From positions 88,003 through 152,002 of the forward strand of contig DJTE01000029.1 of assembly GCA_002439165.1 (NCBI GenBank): a stretch of 64,000 nt of DNA, in the 5' to 3' direction. Below are positions 1 through 8,424 of this stretch, one piece after another. Position 1 is the first letter of the stretch, and every line of letters starts with the position of its first letter. The notes beneath the pieces were generated by a model that had not been told where the DNA came from, did not search any database, and saw only the letters and a list, made by a program, of their open reading frames with translations. The stretch is from Chryseobacterium indologenes (lineage in GTDB: Bacteria > Bacteroidota > Bacteroidia > Flavobacteriales > Weeksellaceae). A program made the position numbers and the translations under genes.

Positions 1-183
1 CTGGACAGGGTAACATTATCCCAAATGAACAGACAATTTAATCTGGCTCCGGAAACGCCGGTTTTCATTGAAGGAACAGAATTCCCAGATACCAGCGTTG
101 AAGTATATGCTGATATTGTTCAGGGCCAGTTTGACGTTAAAGACCATAACGGAAAGAAGACGTTATTCATCACCAATAAATAA
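1..183 (+). CDS. C-terminal end of an unidentified protein (partial)
   Basis: Frame 1 is open from the first base to a TAA at 181-183 and encodes 60 residues ending in LFITNK. The gene starts outside the window. The fragment is soluble in character, with many acidic residues and no membrane segment. I do not recognise the family. A bidirectional terminator follows within 20 bases, which supports this being the true 3' end of a transcribed gene. Confidence 0.7.
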   Translation: MDRVTLSQMNRQFNLAPETPVFIEGTEFPDTSVEVYADIVQGQFDVKDHNGKKTLFITNK

Positions 184-202
184 ATTTTCTTTTTATACAT
201 AA

Positions 203-230
203 AATAAGGATACCTGTTGGCATCCTTATT
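203..230. terminator. Bidirectional terminator between partial CDS and rarA
   Basis: The arms AATAAGGAT and ATCCTTATT pair over 9 bp, then CC/GG after one mismatch, around a TGTT loop. A-rich sequence lies on the left and T-rich sequence on the right. It can end both the rightward partial gene and leftward rarA. Confidence 0.75.
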
Positions 231-232
231 TT

Positions 233-1510
233 TTAATATTTATTCGTCCATTTTTTCTTTAATTCATCGTAGATCTTTTTCTCGGTAGCATTATTTCCGG
301 GTTCATACAACTTACTGTTTTTAATTTCTTCCGGAAGAAATTCCTGCTCTACGAAATTCCCCTCGTATGAATGGGCGTATTTATATTCTTTGCCGTAATC
401 CAGATCCTTCATCAGTTTCGTGGGGGCATTTCGTAAATGCAATGGCACGGGGAGATTTCCGGTCTGTTTTACAAGTGCCAGCGCATCATTAATGGCCATA
501 TAAGCAGAGTTACTCTTTGGAGAAACCGCCAGATAGACCGCTGTTTCGCTTAATATAATTCTGGCTTCCGGGTTTCCGATCACATTCACCGCCTGAAAAC
601 AGTTATTGGCAATAACCAGTGCATTGGGATTGGCCAGGCCTACATCTTCTGCTGCCAGAATCAGCATACGCCGTGCGATGAATTTAATATCTTCCCCACC
701 TGCAATCATTCTGGCCAGCCAGTAGACTGCCCCGTTCGGGTCTCCCCCACGCATCGATTTGATAAAAGCAGAGATAATGTCGTAATGCTGTTCTCCATTT
801 TTATCATAAAGTGCCATAGTTTCCTGAAGTACTTCAAGCACATCGGTATTAATAATTTCTTTGGTATTTGAATTTTTATACTGATTCAAAACCAGTTCCA
901 CAGAGTTGATCAGCTTTCTGGCATCACCTCCTGAATACTGAATGAAGGCTTCTTTTTCAAGGATTTTAAAGTCTGTTCCTTCGTCTTTATTGTATCTCTC
1001 AGACGCGGTATCAATCAACTCTTCAAGCTTTTCATAACTCAATGCTTTCAGAATATACACCTGACTTCTGGAAAGCAATGCGGAAACCACCTCAAAGCTG
1101 GGATTTTCCGTAGTTGCTCCTATTAATACAATCCAGCCTTTTTCCACAGCATGTAATAATGAATCCTGCTGGGATTTATTGAAACGGTGAATTTCATCTA
1201 TAAATAAGATGGGGGATTTTCCGGAGAAAAGGTTTTGTTTTTTGGCATCTTCAATTACATCCCGAACATCTTTTACCCCTGAAGAGACTGCTGAAAGCTT
1301 ATAAAACTTTCTGCCTGATTTTTCGGAAATAATTTCTGCCAGTGTTGTTTTTCCGGTTCCCGGCGGGCCCCAAAGGATCAGGGAGTTCAATGTATTATTT
1401 TCGATCATTTTTCTGATCGTTCCTTTTTCACCGGTAAGATGCTCCTGCCCTAAAACTTCGTCTAATGTTTTGGGTCTTAATTTTTCGGCTAATGGTATAT
1501 TCTGGCTCAA
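233..1510 (-). CDS. rarA: Replication-associated recombination protein A (RarA/MgsA AAA+ ATPase)
   Basis: This is a clamp-loader-like AAA+ ATPase that acts at stalled replication forks. The 425-residue length fits the family. The Walker A motif GPPGTGKTT is at about residues 48-56 and Walker B LFIDEIH at about 102-108. The C-terminal half carries the family's tetramerisation and MgsA domains (GGDPNGAVYWLARM, then NAYMAINDAL-like sequence). The start is TTG; an in-frame stop lies only three codons upstream, so no upstream ATG is possible. The gene stands alone on its strand, and yidD diverges from it across about 100 bases. Confidence 0.93.
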   Translation of the reverse strand: MSQNIPLAEKLRPKTLDEVLGQEHLTGEKGTIRKMIENNTLNSLILWGPPGTGKTTLAEIISEKSGRKFYKLSAVSSGVKDVRDVIEDAKKQNLFSGKSPILFIDEIHRFNKSQQDSLLHAVEKGWIVLIGATTENPSFEVVSALLSRSQVYILKALSYEKLEELIDTASERYNKDEGTDFKILEKEAFIQYSGGDARKLINSVELVLNQYKNSNTKEIINTDVLEVLQETMALYDKNGEQHYDIISAFIKSMRGGDPNGAVYWLARMIAGGEDIKFIARRMLILAAEDVGLANPNALVIANNCFQAVNVIGNPEARIILSETAVYLAVSPKSNSAYMAINDALALVKQTGNLPVPLHLRNAPTKLMKDLDYGKEYKYAHSYEGNFVEQEFLPEEIKNSKLYEPGNNATEKKIYDELKKKWTNKY

Positions 1511-1597
1511 GATAATTTAATTTTTTTGAAATAAGGAAACCCGGTCAGGATCTCTTAAACTTGTAACAAAATTAAACTAATTTTCATTTTTTTAGTC

Positions 1598-1605
1598 TAT
1601 TTTTG
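1598..1605 (+). promoter_or_regulatory. Bacteroidota -7 box upstream of yidD
   Basis: TATTTTTG matches the TAnnTTTG -7 consensus used by the primary sigma factor of Bacteroidota. It ends 7 bases before the yidD TTG, so the 5' UTR would be very short or absent. I see no clear -33 TTTG. Confidence 0.5.
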
Positions 1606-1612
1606 CATTGTT

Positions 1613-1855
1613 TTGAAACTTACATTCAATAAAATCATTACTTTTCCTCTGGTAATTCTGATAAAATTTTACCAATGGTTCATCTCGCCCTTACTTCCCA
1701 AAAACTGTCGCTACGAGCCTACCTGTTCTCATTATATGGTGAAAGCACTTCAGGTACACGGTATTTTCAAAGGATTCTGGCTGGGAGCGAAAAGAATTTC
1801 AAGATGTCATCCCTGGGGAGGCAGCGGCTACGATCCGGTTCCACCCAAAAAATAA
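1613..1855 (+). CDS. yidD: Membrane protein insertion efficiency factor YidD
   Basis: This small 80-residue protein has the family hallmarks: an amphipathic N-terminus (LVILIKFYQWFISPLLP), the RYEPTCSHYM segment and the C-terminal CHPWGGSGYDPVPP. YidD helps YidC insert membrane proteins at the cytoplasmic face. The start appears to be TTG (MKLTFN), placed just after a -7 box. It lies 31 bases upstream of lgt on the same strand and is probably co-transcribed with it, so both genes serve the cell envelope. Confidence 0.92.
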   Translation: MKLTFNKIITFPLVILIKFYQWFISPLLPKNCRYEPTCSHYMVKALQVHGIFKGFWLGAKRISRCHPWGGSGYDPVPPKK

Positions 1856-1886
1856 GATTAATCAATCAACTATTAAATCAATAGAA

Positions 1887-3155
1887 ATGAGTACTACTTT
1901 TTTCAGAGCCTATCTCGTCATTTTTACATTTTTCACACAGTTTATCTGGGCGCAGAACTATCCCGATGGCCTGTCTGACGGAACTTTAAAAGTAAATGAA
2001 AGCAGTATCCCCGTAAAGATATTCTCAACCACAGAAGCCGGTGATCTCAGTACTTTTCCTGAAAAAAAAACAGACAAAAACGTACTGGTTATTCTGAATG
2101 AATCTAATTTTGAACCCGCATATTTCAATTACAGCGTACTGACTCTGGCAAAATACAAAAGTGCCCAGTATCAGTTTTTCGATAAAAATTTCAAACTGAT
2201 TGAAGGTGAGATTACCCAGGATAACATTATTCATCTTAAATATGCTGTAAAATCCTCAAAACCCATCGCAGAGTCGGATCATGTATCTCTGGAAACCTCT
2301 TTTAAAATCTGGGACCCTTCAAAAGGAATCCAGCTCGGCTCCGTTACCCTGCATTTTTACAGTCTGATGTTTGTCTTTGCTTTTGGTTTCGGCTATCTTC
2401 TGATGACCAGAATCTTTAAGATCGACAACATCAACCAAAAATATCTGGAACCTCTTTTTACATGGACGCTGATCGGGACTATTCTCGGAGCAAGACTGGG
2501 CCACGTTATCTTCTACCAGCCCGAACTCTTCAAAGAGGATTTCTGGAGCGTATTTTTACCCATCAGCACTAAAAACGGATTTAAGTTTACCGGATTTTCA
2601 GGATTGGCCAGCCACGGTGCAACAATTGCGCTGATCTTTACCACTTTATATTACTCATTCAGAATCATCAGAAAAAATCCGTTCTGGGTATATGACAGAC
2701 TGGGAATTGTAGTTGCTTTGGGCGGAGCATTTGTAAGAATGGGAAATTTCTTCAATTCTGAAATTATAGGAAAACCGGTAAGTCCGGATTCTCCGTTTGC
2801 TATTCTTTTTCCCCAGCAGAGCAGTGAATACGGAGTAACTGTTCCCCGCTATCCAAGTCAGCTGTTTGAAGCATTCGGATATGTATGTCTGTTTATTTTA
2901 TTATGGATATTATACAGAAAAACCAATAAAAAATACCAGCAGGGATGGCTGTTCGGGCTGTTCTTCATCATCCTCTGGGCCGTAAGATTCTTTGTGGAAT
3001 TCCTGAAAGAACCGCAAGGCGACGAGTTTATCCAGTTCGGCGGACTTAATACAGGACAGGTACTTTCTATTCCATTTATGATTGCCGGGGTAATTATTAT
3101 GGTTATTTCCAAAAAATTTAAGATCACTCAGGCAGAGAACGAAAAACCGGAATAA
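1887..3155 (+). CDS. lgt: Prolipoprotein diacylglyceryl transferase with an N-terminal extracytoplasmic extension
   Basis: Lgt transfers diacylglycerol to the lipobox cysteine of prelipoproteins. The enzyme core begins near residue 150 and carries GARLGHVIFY, the HGATIA motif and the signature RMGNFFNSEIIGKP, with about seven membrane segments. The protein has 422 residues against about 260-290 in most bacteria. The extra N-terminal part starts with a signal-peptide-like segment ending in WAQ and has about 110 soluble residues before the first Lgt helix. Its role is unknown, but it probably sits in the periplasm. The gene follows yidD and ends at a strong terminator. Confidence 0.9.
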   Translation: MSTTFFRAYLVIFTFFTQFIWAQNYPDGLSDGTLKVNESSIPVKIFSTTEAGDLSTFPEKKTDKNVLVILNESNFEPAYFNYSVLTLAKYKSAQYQFFDKNFKLIEGEITQDNIIHLKYAVKSSKPIAESDHVSLETSFKIWDPSKGIQLGSVTLHFYSLMFVFAFGFGYLLMTRIFKIDNINQKYLEPLFTWTLIGTILGARLGHVIFYQPELFKEDFWSVFLPISTKNGFKFTGFSGLASHGATIALIFTTLYYSFRIIRKNPFWVYDRLGIVVALGGAFVRMGNFFNSEIIGKPVSPDSPFAILFPQQSSEYGVTVPRYPSQLFEAFGYVCLFILLWILYRKTNKKYQQGWLFGLFFIILWAVRFFVEFLKEPQGDEFIQFGGLNTGQVLSIPFMIAGVIIMVISKKFKITQAENEKPE

Positions 3156-3221
3156 TCCGGGAATAAAGGTTGGAAATTTCCATTTCCACTCTCCTTTTCA
3201 ATGACTCAGGTTATTCAATAT

Positions 3222-3256
3222 AAAAGACCGGTTTGTATGATGCAAACCGGTCTTTT
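3222..3256. terminator. Bidirectional terminator between lgt and nnrDE
   Basis: A 14-bp perfect stem (AAAAGACCGGTTTG with its complement) encloses the loop TATGATG. A-tracts and T-tracts flank it, so it serves the convergent lgt and nnrDE genes. Confidence 0.9.
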
Positions 3257-3285
3257 TCTATATTCTTAATTATTGGTATATCTTT

Positions 3286-4800
3286 TTAGAGCTTCGTCGC
3301 AGCCTTATTCAGTTCCCTGAAAACATTTCCCAGTTCATCAATAACATCTGTGGGAAGCATTGATTCTTTAGCATATTTTTCCGCGGCCAGATCTGCGGCT
3401 CTTCCGTGAAGCCATATTCCCAGCAGACAGGTTTCTTCCACAGAGTATCCCTGGGCAAGCAATGAAACCAGGATTCCGGTAAGAATATCCCCGCTTCCTC
3501 CTTTGGCAAGGCCGGCATTTCCGGTGATATTATAGAATACATTTCCTGCAGGAGTAACTACCTGGGTATGATGGTCTTTTAGGACGATATAAATATTCAG
3601 TTCTTTCGCTTTTTTCCGGGCCAGCTCTAACCGTTCAAAGGAATTGGCCGTATTTCCGAACAGTCTTTCAAATTCCTTCGGATGGGGTGTAATAACAGAC
3701 TTTTCCGGGATGTACTTCAGGGCTTCCTGTTTTTCTGAAAGTATATTTAAGGCATCGGCATCCAGGATCAATGGCTTAGTATATTTTTTTAAAAAATCAA
3801 GAACAGCTTTCTGCGTTTCTGTATGAGTGCCTAATCCAGGCCCGACAGCACAGGTCATATTTTCTTCGGCCGGGATGCTGTCAATATGCTCATTTCCTGT
3901 TTTTATAAACATTGCTTCGGGGCAGGCGGTCTGCAAAATTGTGTATCCGCAGTCCGGAGCCAAGGTGAAGGTAAGGCCGGCACCTGTTTTTAACGCAGCT
4001 TTGGCGGATAATACCGCCGCCCCTATTTTACCGTAACTTCCGCCAGCAATGGCAGCTTTCCCGTATGTTCCTTTATGGGAAAATTCTTCCCTGGGTTTGA
4101 AAATCCCTGAGATCATATTTTCATCAATCACATTATCTCCGGTTTTTTCCTGTTCCTGGAACCCGGAGCTTAACCCTATATCCAGAATAATAATTTTCCC
4201 GGTATGTTTTCCTGTTTCAGGATGCAGAAAACTCTTCTTCCAGCATTGGAAACTCAAGGTGTAATCGGCTTTAAAAACTGTTGTCTCATCTTCAAAAATA
4301 CGGTCTGCTGATAACCCGGAAGGAATATCTACGGAAATTTTCACTCCGCCTGTTTCATTGAGTTTTGTGACCAGCTTTTTATAAATTCCGTCCAGAGGCC
4401 GCGACAGGCCGGTTCCGAAAAGGGCATCAATAATAACAGTACCGTTATCAAAAGAATAATCTTCCGTTTCACTAAGCTCCCGTACAGAAATTCCTGAAAA
4501 GTCCTTCAATCGCTGTAAATTGATGGAAGCATCCTCAGAAAATCCGGCTTTAAGATCCGGAACCAGTACCTCTACATCAAATCCTTTGGTGTATAGAATA
4601 CGGGCAGCAGCAAATCCGTCACCTCCGTTATTTCCGTGACCACAAAACAGGGCCAGCTTTGTATGGTTTTTACAGTTTTCAGAAATCCATCCGGCCAATG
4701 CCAAAGCTGCTCTTTCCATAAGTTTGAGAGAAGTAACGGATTCATGGGTAATGGTAAACCTGTCCCATTGGCGGATTTGTTCTGCAGTAAAGATTTTCAT
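3286..4800 (-). CDS. nnrD: Bifunctional NAD(P)H-hydrate epimerase / ADP-dependent dehydratase
   Basis: This enzyme repairs hydrated NAD(P)H. The N-terminal epimerase (YjeF_N, about residues 1-215) has the loop GHGNNGGDG at about 54-62. The C-terminal ribokinase-like dehydratase (about 225-504) has GGSYGKIGA, ITPHPKEFERLFG and the nucleotide-binding GNAGLAKGGSGDILTG. The length of 504 is normal for the fused form. The ATG start opens with MKIFTAEQIR, typical of the family. It is a single gene convergent with lgt. Confidence 0.95.
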   Translation of the reverse strand: MKIFTAEQIRQWDRFTITHESVTSLKLMERAALALAGWISENCKNHTKLALFCGHGNNGGDGFAAARILYTKGFDVEVLVPDLKAGFSEDASINLQRLKDFSGISVRELSETEDYSFDNGTVIIDALFGTGLSRPLDGIYKKLVTKLNETGGVKISVDIPSGLSADRIFEDETTVFKADYTLSFQCWKKSFLHPETGKHTGKIIILDIGLSSGFQEQEKTGDNVIDENMISGIFKPREEFSHKGTYGKAAIAGGSYGKIGAAVLSAKAALKTGAGLTFTLAPDCGYTILQTACPEAMFIKTGNEHIDSIPAEENMTCAVGPGLGTHTETQKAVLDFLKKYTKPLILDADALNILSEKQEALKYIPEKSVITPHPKEFERLFGNTANSFERLELARKKAKELNIYIVLKDHHTQVVTPAGNVFYNITGNAGLAKGGSGDILTGILVSLLAQGYSVEETCLLGIWLHGRAADLAAEKYAKESMLPTDVIDELGNVFRELNKAATKL

Positions 4801-5000
4801 AAGTTAAATTTAAAGCAAATTACGAAAGATTTTTCATTACAAACGATTTAAGGAATAAAGCAAACGGGCTTTAACCATAAAACAGATTATTTAAATAAGA
4901 TTCAATTCAATATGGAATTTGAAATAAAAATGGTAATAAAATTCCGCATATCAGCGATAAAAAAACGATAAAAAGTGGTGTTTTTTACATTTTTTAATTA

Positions 5001-5008
5001 TATTTTTG
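5001..5008 (+). promoter_or_regulatory. -7 box upstream of mscL
   Basis: TATTTTTG matches TAnnTTTG exactly and lies 28 bases upstream of the mscL ATG, leaving a short A-rich leader. Confidence 0.55.
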
Positions 5009-5036
5009 TGTGGATACTAATTAAAAAATATAAATT

Positions 5037-5408
5037 ATGGGATTTATTAAAGAATTTAGAGACTTTGCTTTTAAGGGCAATGTACTTGACCTGGCAGTCG
5101 GTGTGATCATCGGAGGTGCATTCGGAAAAATTGTTTCCTCTCTGGTAGAAGATGTTATTACCCCTTTACTGCTGAATCCGGCTTTAAAAGCTGCGGGTGC
5201 GGAAAACATTTCAAAACTTTCCTGGAACGGTGTTACGTATGGTAATTTCCTTTCTGCGGTAATCAGTTTTCTGTGTATTGCCATGGTCCTTTTCTGGCTT
5301 ATAAAGGGGGCTAACAAGGTGATCAAAAAAGAAGAAGCTGCTCCTGCCGGACCAACTGAAGATCAAAAATTACTCATGGAAATCAGGGATCTCCTGAAAC
5401 AGAAATAA
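5037..5408 (+). CDS. mscL: Large-conductance mechanosensitive channel MscL
   Basis: MscL forms a pentameric pore in the inner membrane that opens under hypo-osmotic shock. The 123-residue length is typical. The N-terminal amphipathic helix GFIKEFRDFAFKGN is followed by TM1 (LAVGVIIGGAFGKIVSSLVEDVITP), a short periplasmic loop, TM2 (AVISFLCIAMVLFWLIK) and a charged C-terminal helix. The gene is monocistronic, with its own -7 box and a terminator right after it. Confidence 0.96.
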   Translation: MGFIKEFRDFAFKGNVLDLAVGVIIGGAFGKIVSSLVEDVITPLLLNPALKAAGAENISKLSWNGVTYGNFLSAVISFLCIAMVLFWLIKGANKVIKKEEAAPAGPTEDQKLLMEIRDLLKQK

Positions 5409-5422
5409 AATATAAAAAAAGT

Positions 5423-5449
5423 AAAGGCACCTCTAACTGAAGTGCCTTT
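5423..5449. terminator. Bidirectional terminator between mscL and serA
   Basis: The arms AAAGGCAC and GTGCCTTT pair perfectly around an 11-base loop, with A-rich sequence before and a T-run after. It serves convergent mscL and the serA-like gene. Confidence 0.85.
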
Positions 5450-5471
5450 GTTTTTTATACTGCCGATATCT

Positions 5472-6431
5472 CTACTGAATCTGTAAGATACTTGAAATCT
5501 GCTCTGCCAGAGAAAGCCCGATTCTGTCCTGAGCCTCCAGTGTAGATGCACCGGTATGAGGCGTTAAGGAAATCTTTGAATGGTTCAGGATTTCTTTGGA
5601 AGGCACCGGCTCGTTGATGAAAACATCCAGTCCTGCAAATTTTACTTTACCGGAGTCCAATGCTTCAATTAAGGCTGTTTCATCAATGACACCTCCTCTT
5701 GAACAGTTCACTACCGCTACTCCATCTTTCATGATGCCGAATTCATTTTTGCCGATCATATATCCCTCTTTCTGAGCAGGCACATGCAGGGTAATGAAAT
5801 CCGAATGTTTCAATACATCCTGAAGCGGTTCTGTTTCTATATCTACATTAATGAACTGGTTGTTGTAGAATTTCACTTTGATGCTTGCTTTTCCTACATT
5901 ATTGTCCGCTGCAATCACTCTCATTCCCAATCCCAGTGCAATTCTGGCAACTTCCTGCCCGATTCTTCCCATTCCGATGATCCCGATGGTTTTTCCTCTC
6001 AGTTCGATCCCTGCGGCATATGCCTTTTTAAGGGCTGCAAACTCTGTATCTCCTACCATAGGCATTTTACGGTTTGAATCCTGAAGAAACCTTGCCCCTG
6101 AAAACAGATGGGCAAATACAAGTTCCGCCACCGATTCTGAGGATGCTGAAGGGGTATTGATCACATGAATTCCTTTTTCTCTGGCATAGTCTACATCAAT
6201 ATTATCCATTCCTACTCCTCCACGCCCGATGATCTCAAGGGAGGGACAGTTATCAATAATATCTTTTCTTACCTGGGTAGCACTCCTCACCAGCAGCGTA
6301 CGGATCTTATGTTCATTAATGTAATCTGCCAGAAATTCCTGGGGAACTTTTGCTGTAATCACTTCAAACCCTTTTTCGGTAAGGGCGTCAATTCCTGATT
6401 GATCGAGACCGTCGTTTGCTAAAACTTTCAT
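5472..6431 (-). CDS. serA: D-2-hydroxyacid dehydrogenase, probably D-3-phosphoglycerate dehydrogenase
   Basis: The expected reaction is NAD-dependent oxidation of 3-phosphoglycerate, the first step of serine synthesis. The Rossmann motif GMGRIG is at about residues 153-158. The catalytic Arg, Glu and His are visible at about R245 (NCSRGG), E274 (INEP) and H292 (LTPHTG). At 319 residues it is the short form without an ACT domain, so it should lack classical serine feedback through ACT. The specific substrate is inferred from similarity to SerA-type family members. No other serine genes are adjacent. Confidence 0.85.
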   Translation of the reverse strand: MKVLANDGLDQSGIDALTEKGFEVITAKVPQEFLADYINEHKIRTLLVRSATQVRKDIIDNCPSLEIIGRGGVGMDNIDVDYAREKGIHVINTPSASSESVAELVFAHLFSGARFLQDSNRKMPMVGDTEFAALKKAYAAGIELRGKTIGIIGMGRIGQEVARIALGLGMRVIAADNNVGKASIKVKFYNNQFINVDIETEPLQDVLKHSDFITLHVPAQKEGYMIGKNEFGIMKDGVAVVNCSRGGVIDETALIEALDSGKVKFAGLDVFINEPVPSKEILNHSKISLTPHTGASTLEAQDRIGLSLAEQISSILQIQ

Positions 6432-6528
6432 AAATACAATATATATTAAAAACTGAAAGATTTAAAAATTATAGAATTTCCTGTGTTATGCACTTCCTAC
6501 AATTTTTAAATCTTCGCATTATCGTTGA

Positions 6529-6939
6529 TTAATCTTTGAAAACTTCTATGGTAACCTGCTTTTCTACAAGGTCTGTAAATTTGCCTTTGTATCTTGTAGC
6601 TCTTACCAGATGGTTGTCTATCCAGTGATAGTTCCCTCCTCTCGGCTTTCCGCAGAGTACGCTGTGGTATTTGAAACCGTGCTTATCCAGCCAGTCTATG
6701 GTAATCTGCTTGAGGTTTTCTGTTCTTGAGGTAAAGAAACAGATCTGGTGCCCTTCGTCATACCATTTGTTGATTGTTTCGAGTGCATCCGGATAAGGTT
6801 CGCAGGTAACCATTCTTTCGGGTTCTTCATTGGGAACGTCATCTGTAATGGTTCCGTCGATATCAATTAAGTAGTTTTTTATTCCGTCCTTGAGAATAGG
6901 ACTTAAGTGCTCAATGTATTCTAATTCCATCATTACCAA
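6529..6939 (-). CDS. HAD-superfamily hydrolase-like protein
   Basis: This 136-residue protein carries HAD motif I as DIDGT (residues about 26-30), motif II-like FTSRTEN and a lysine in CGKPRGGNYHWIDN. The predicted role is a small phosphatase or nucleotidase, but the substrate is not evident. The start is among MVMM; the second or third Met may be used. It lies 98 bases upstream of the serA-like gene on the same strand, so co-transcription is possible but not shown. Confidence 0.75.
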   Translation of the reverse strand: MVMMELEYIEHLSPILKDGIKNYLIDIDGTITDDVPNEEPERMVTCEPYPDALETINKWYDEGHQICFFTSRTENLKQITIDWLDKHGFKYHSVLCGKPRGGNYHWIDNHLVRATRYKGKFTDLVEKQVTIEVFKD

Positions 6940-7434
6940 TTAAGATGTAAAGTTAAGGCTTTTCAATCTAACATCAGTATCAAATCGGATTTATGTTAAA
7001 ATTTTACTACAAAAACAGATATTCAACGAATAATATAAACATTTTATTCATCAATAAGTTATTTTACATTAAAATTTTTCTTAATAATCAGGTCTTTCTA
7101 GGATTGAGTTTATTGAGTTACGGATGAATTATTGATATAAATATTGTGAATTGTTTTTTGTCTGGATTAAAATGGCAAAACAATCCGGGGTATTGATTTT
7201 TGTTGATATTGAATTTTACGGATTTATTTTTTACAAATATTGGTTTTTATGGGTGTTGGCTAAGGCCCAACCCTGTTGAATAGATGGGTAACGTCAGTTG
7301 TTTTGCTGAAACCGGGGTCATAATTTTTCATTATTTCATTTTCCAAATACATTTTTTTGTATCCCGGATACGATAAAATATGATGTTTCACCAAAAATTT
7401 CCAAAATACATTTATTAGGCTTACATTTGTAGAA
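6940..7434. other. Gene-free AT-rich intergenic region
   Basis: I find no convincing reading frame or RNA here. A 13-base palindrome GTATCCCGGATAC lies at 7359-7371, about 60 bases upstream of the idi promoter, and could be a protein-binding site. The rest is AT-rich upstream sequence of two divergent genes. Confidence 0.5.
7422..7429 (+). promoter_or_regulatory. -7 box upstream of idi
   Basis: TACATTTG matches TAnnTTTG exactly and ends 5 bases before the idi ATG. The transcript would be leaderless or nearly so. Confidence 0.6.
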
Positions 7435-7944
7435 ATGGAAGAATTTGTAGTTTTAGTAAATCCTGAAGATGAAATTCTGGGTCTGATGGAAAAGCAGCAG
7501 GCTCATATCAACGGGCTTCTGCACCGTGCATTTTCTGTATTTCTTTTTAACAGTAAAGGGGAAATGCTTCTTCAGAAAAGAGCGTCAGGCAAATACCATT
7601 CTCCCCATCAATGGACCAATGCGGTATGCTCCCACCCCAGAGAAGGGGAAACCTACCTTGAAGGAGCCCAACGAAGATTAAAGGAAGAACTGGGCATTGA
7701 AACAGAGCTTTCTGAAAAATTCAGTTTTATTTATAAAGCCGATGTTGGCGGAGGACTTTGGGAACATGAACTGGATCATGTATTTACCGGGATCTACGAA
7801 TCTGAATTCAACCTGAATAAGGATGAAGTAGAAGCTGTAAGATTTATTGCAATGGAAGATCTGGATAAAGAGATTGCCGGGTCACCTGAACATTTTACAG
7901 AATGGTTCAAAATCATCCTTGAAGAATATAAACACCATTTTTAG
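7435..7944 (+). CDS. idi: Isopentenyl-diphosphate delta-isomerase, type I
   Basis: Idi interconverts IPP and DMAPP in isoprenoid synthesis. It is a Nudix-fold enzyme of 169 residues. The catalytic cysteine is in TNAVCSHP (about C65), and the acidic metal-binding segment GAQRRLKEELGIE follows. These are the type I hallmarks. The ATG sits just after a -7 box. The next gene begins on the base after the stop codon, which suggests an operon with the secreted protein and perhaps gcvT. Confidence 0.94.
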   Translation: MEEFVVLVNPEDEILGLMEKQQAHINGLLHRAFSVFLFNSKGEMLLQKRASGKYHSPHQWTNAVCSHPREGETYLEGAQRRLKEELGIETELSEKFSFIYKADVGGGLWEHELDHVFTGIYESEFNLNKDEVEAVRFIAMEDLDKEIAGSPEHFTEWFKIILEEYKHHF

Positions 7945-8415
7945 ATGAAAAAAATACTTTTAGCATTCGCTTTTTTATCAGGCAGCTTATGGTTTGCCCA
8001 AAAAGGGAAAGTGTATGACAGTCCCAATTACTCCATCAGTGTTCCGGATGGCTGGAAATCTACCAACGACAGTGATATTGTCAATATCTTTCCTACCAGC
8101 GAGATCGGAGCTGTCACTATTTCAGAATATCATGATCTGGAGATTCCGCAATCCGAGATGAAAAAGTTTATTCTGGCGTTATACAAATCCGGCGAGGAAG
8201 AAAATAAGGTCAAAGAAAATAAAGGCAAAAAAGGATATACGGAATACTTCTACGAGTATTTTGATGAGAAGGAAAAACTGTTCTGGATCACCAGGGCTTT
8301 TCAGAAAAACAAAGATATTTATCTGATTTCCATCAACTGCGGACAGAAATTCTGGAACGGAAATTATATGAGCCTTTTTAATGAAACTTTTAACAGCTTT
8401 AAAATAAAGAAATAA
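7945..8415 (+). CDS. Secreted hypothetical protein (PsbP-like character)
   Basis: The 156-residue product starts with a clear Sec signal peptide (MKKILLAFAFLSGSLWFAQ). The mature part contains YSISVPDGWKS, reminiscent of PsbP-like periplasmic domains that open with a phrase of this kind. I do not recognise a specific family. The ATG abuts the idi stop without a gap and gcvT follows 9 bases later, so it is probably a middle gene of an idi-orf-gcvT transcript. No catalytic motif is visible. Confidence 0.75.
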   Translation: MKKILLAFAFLSGSLWFAQKGKVYDSPNYSISVPDGWKSTNDSDIVNIFPTSEIGAVTISEYHDLEIPQSEMKKFILALYKSGEEENKVKENKGKKGYTEYFYEYFDEKEKLFWITRAFQKNKDIYLISINCGQKFWNGNYMSLFNETFNSFKIKK

Positions 8416-8424
8416 AAATTAAAT

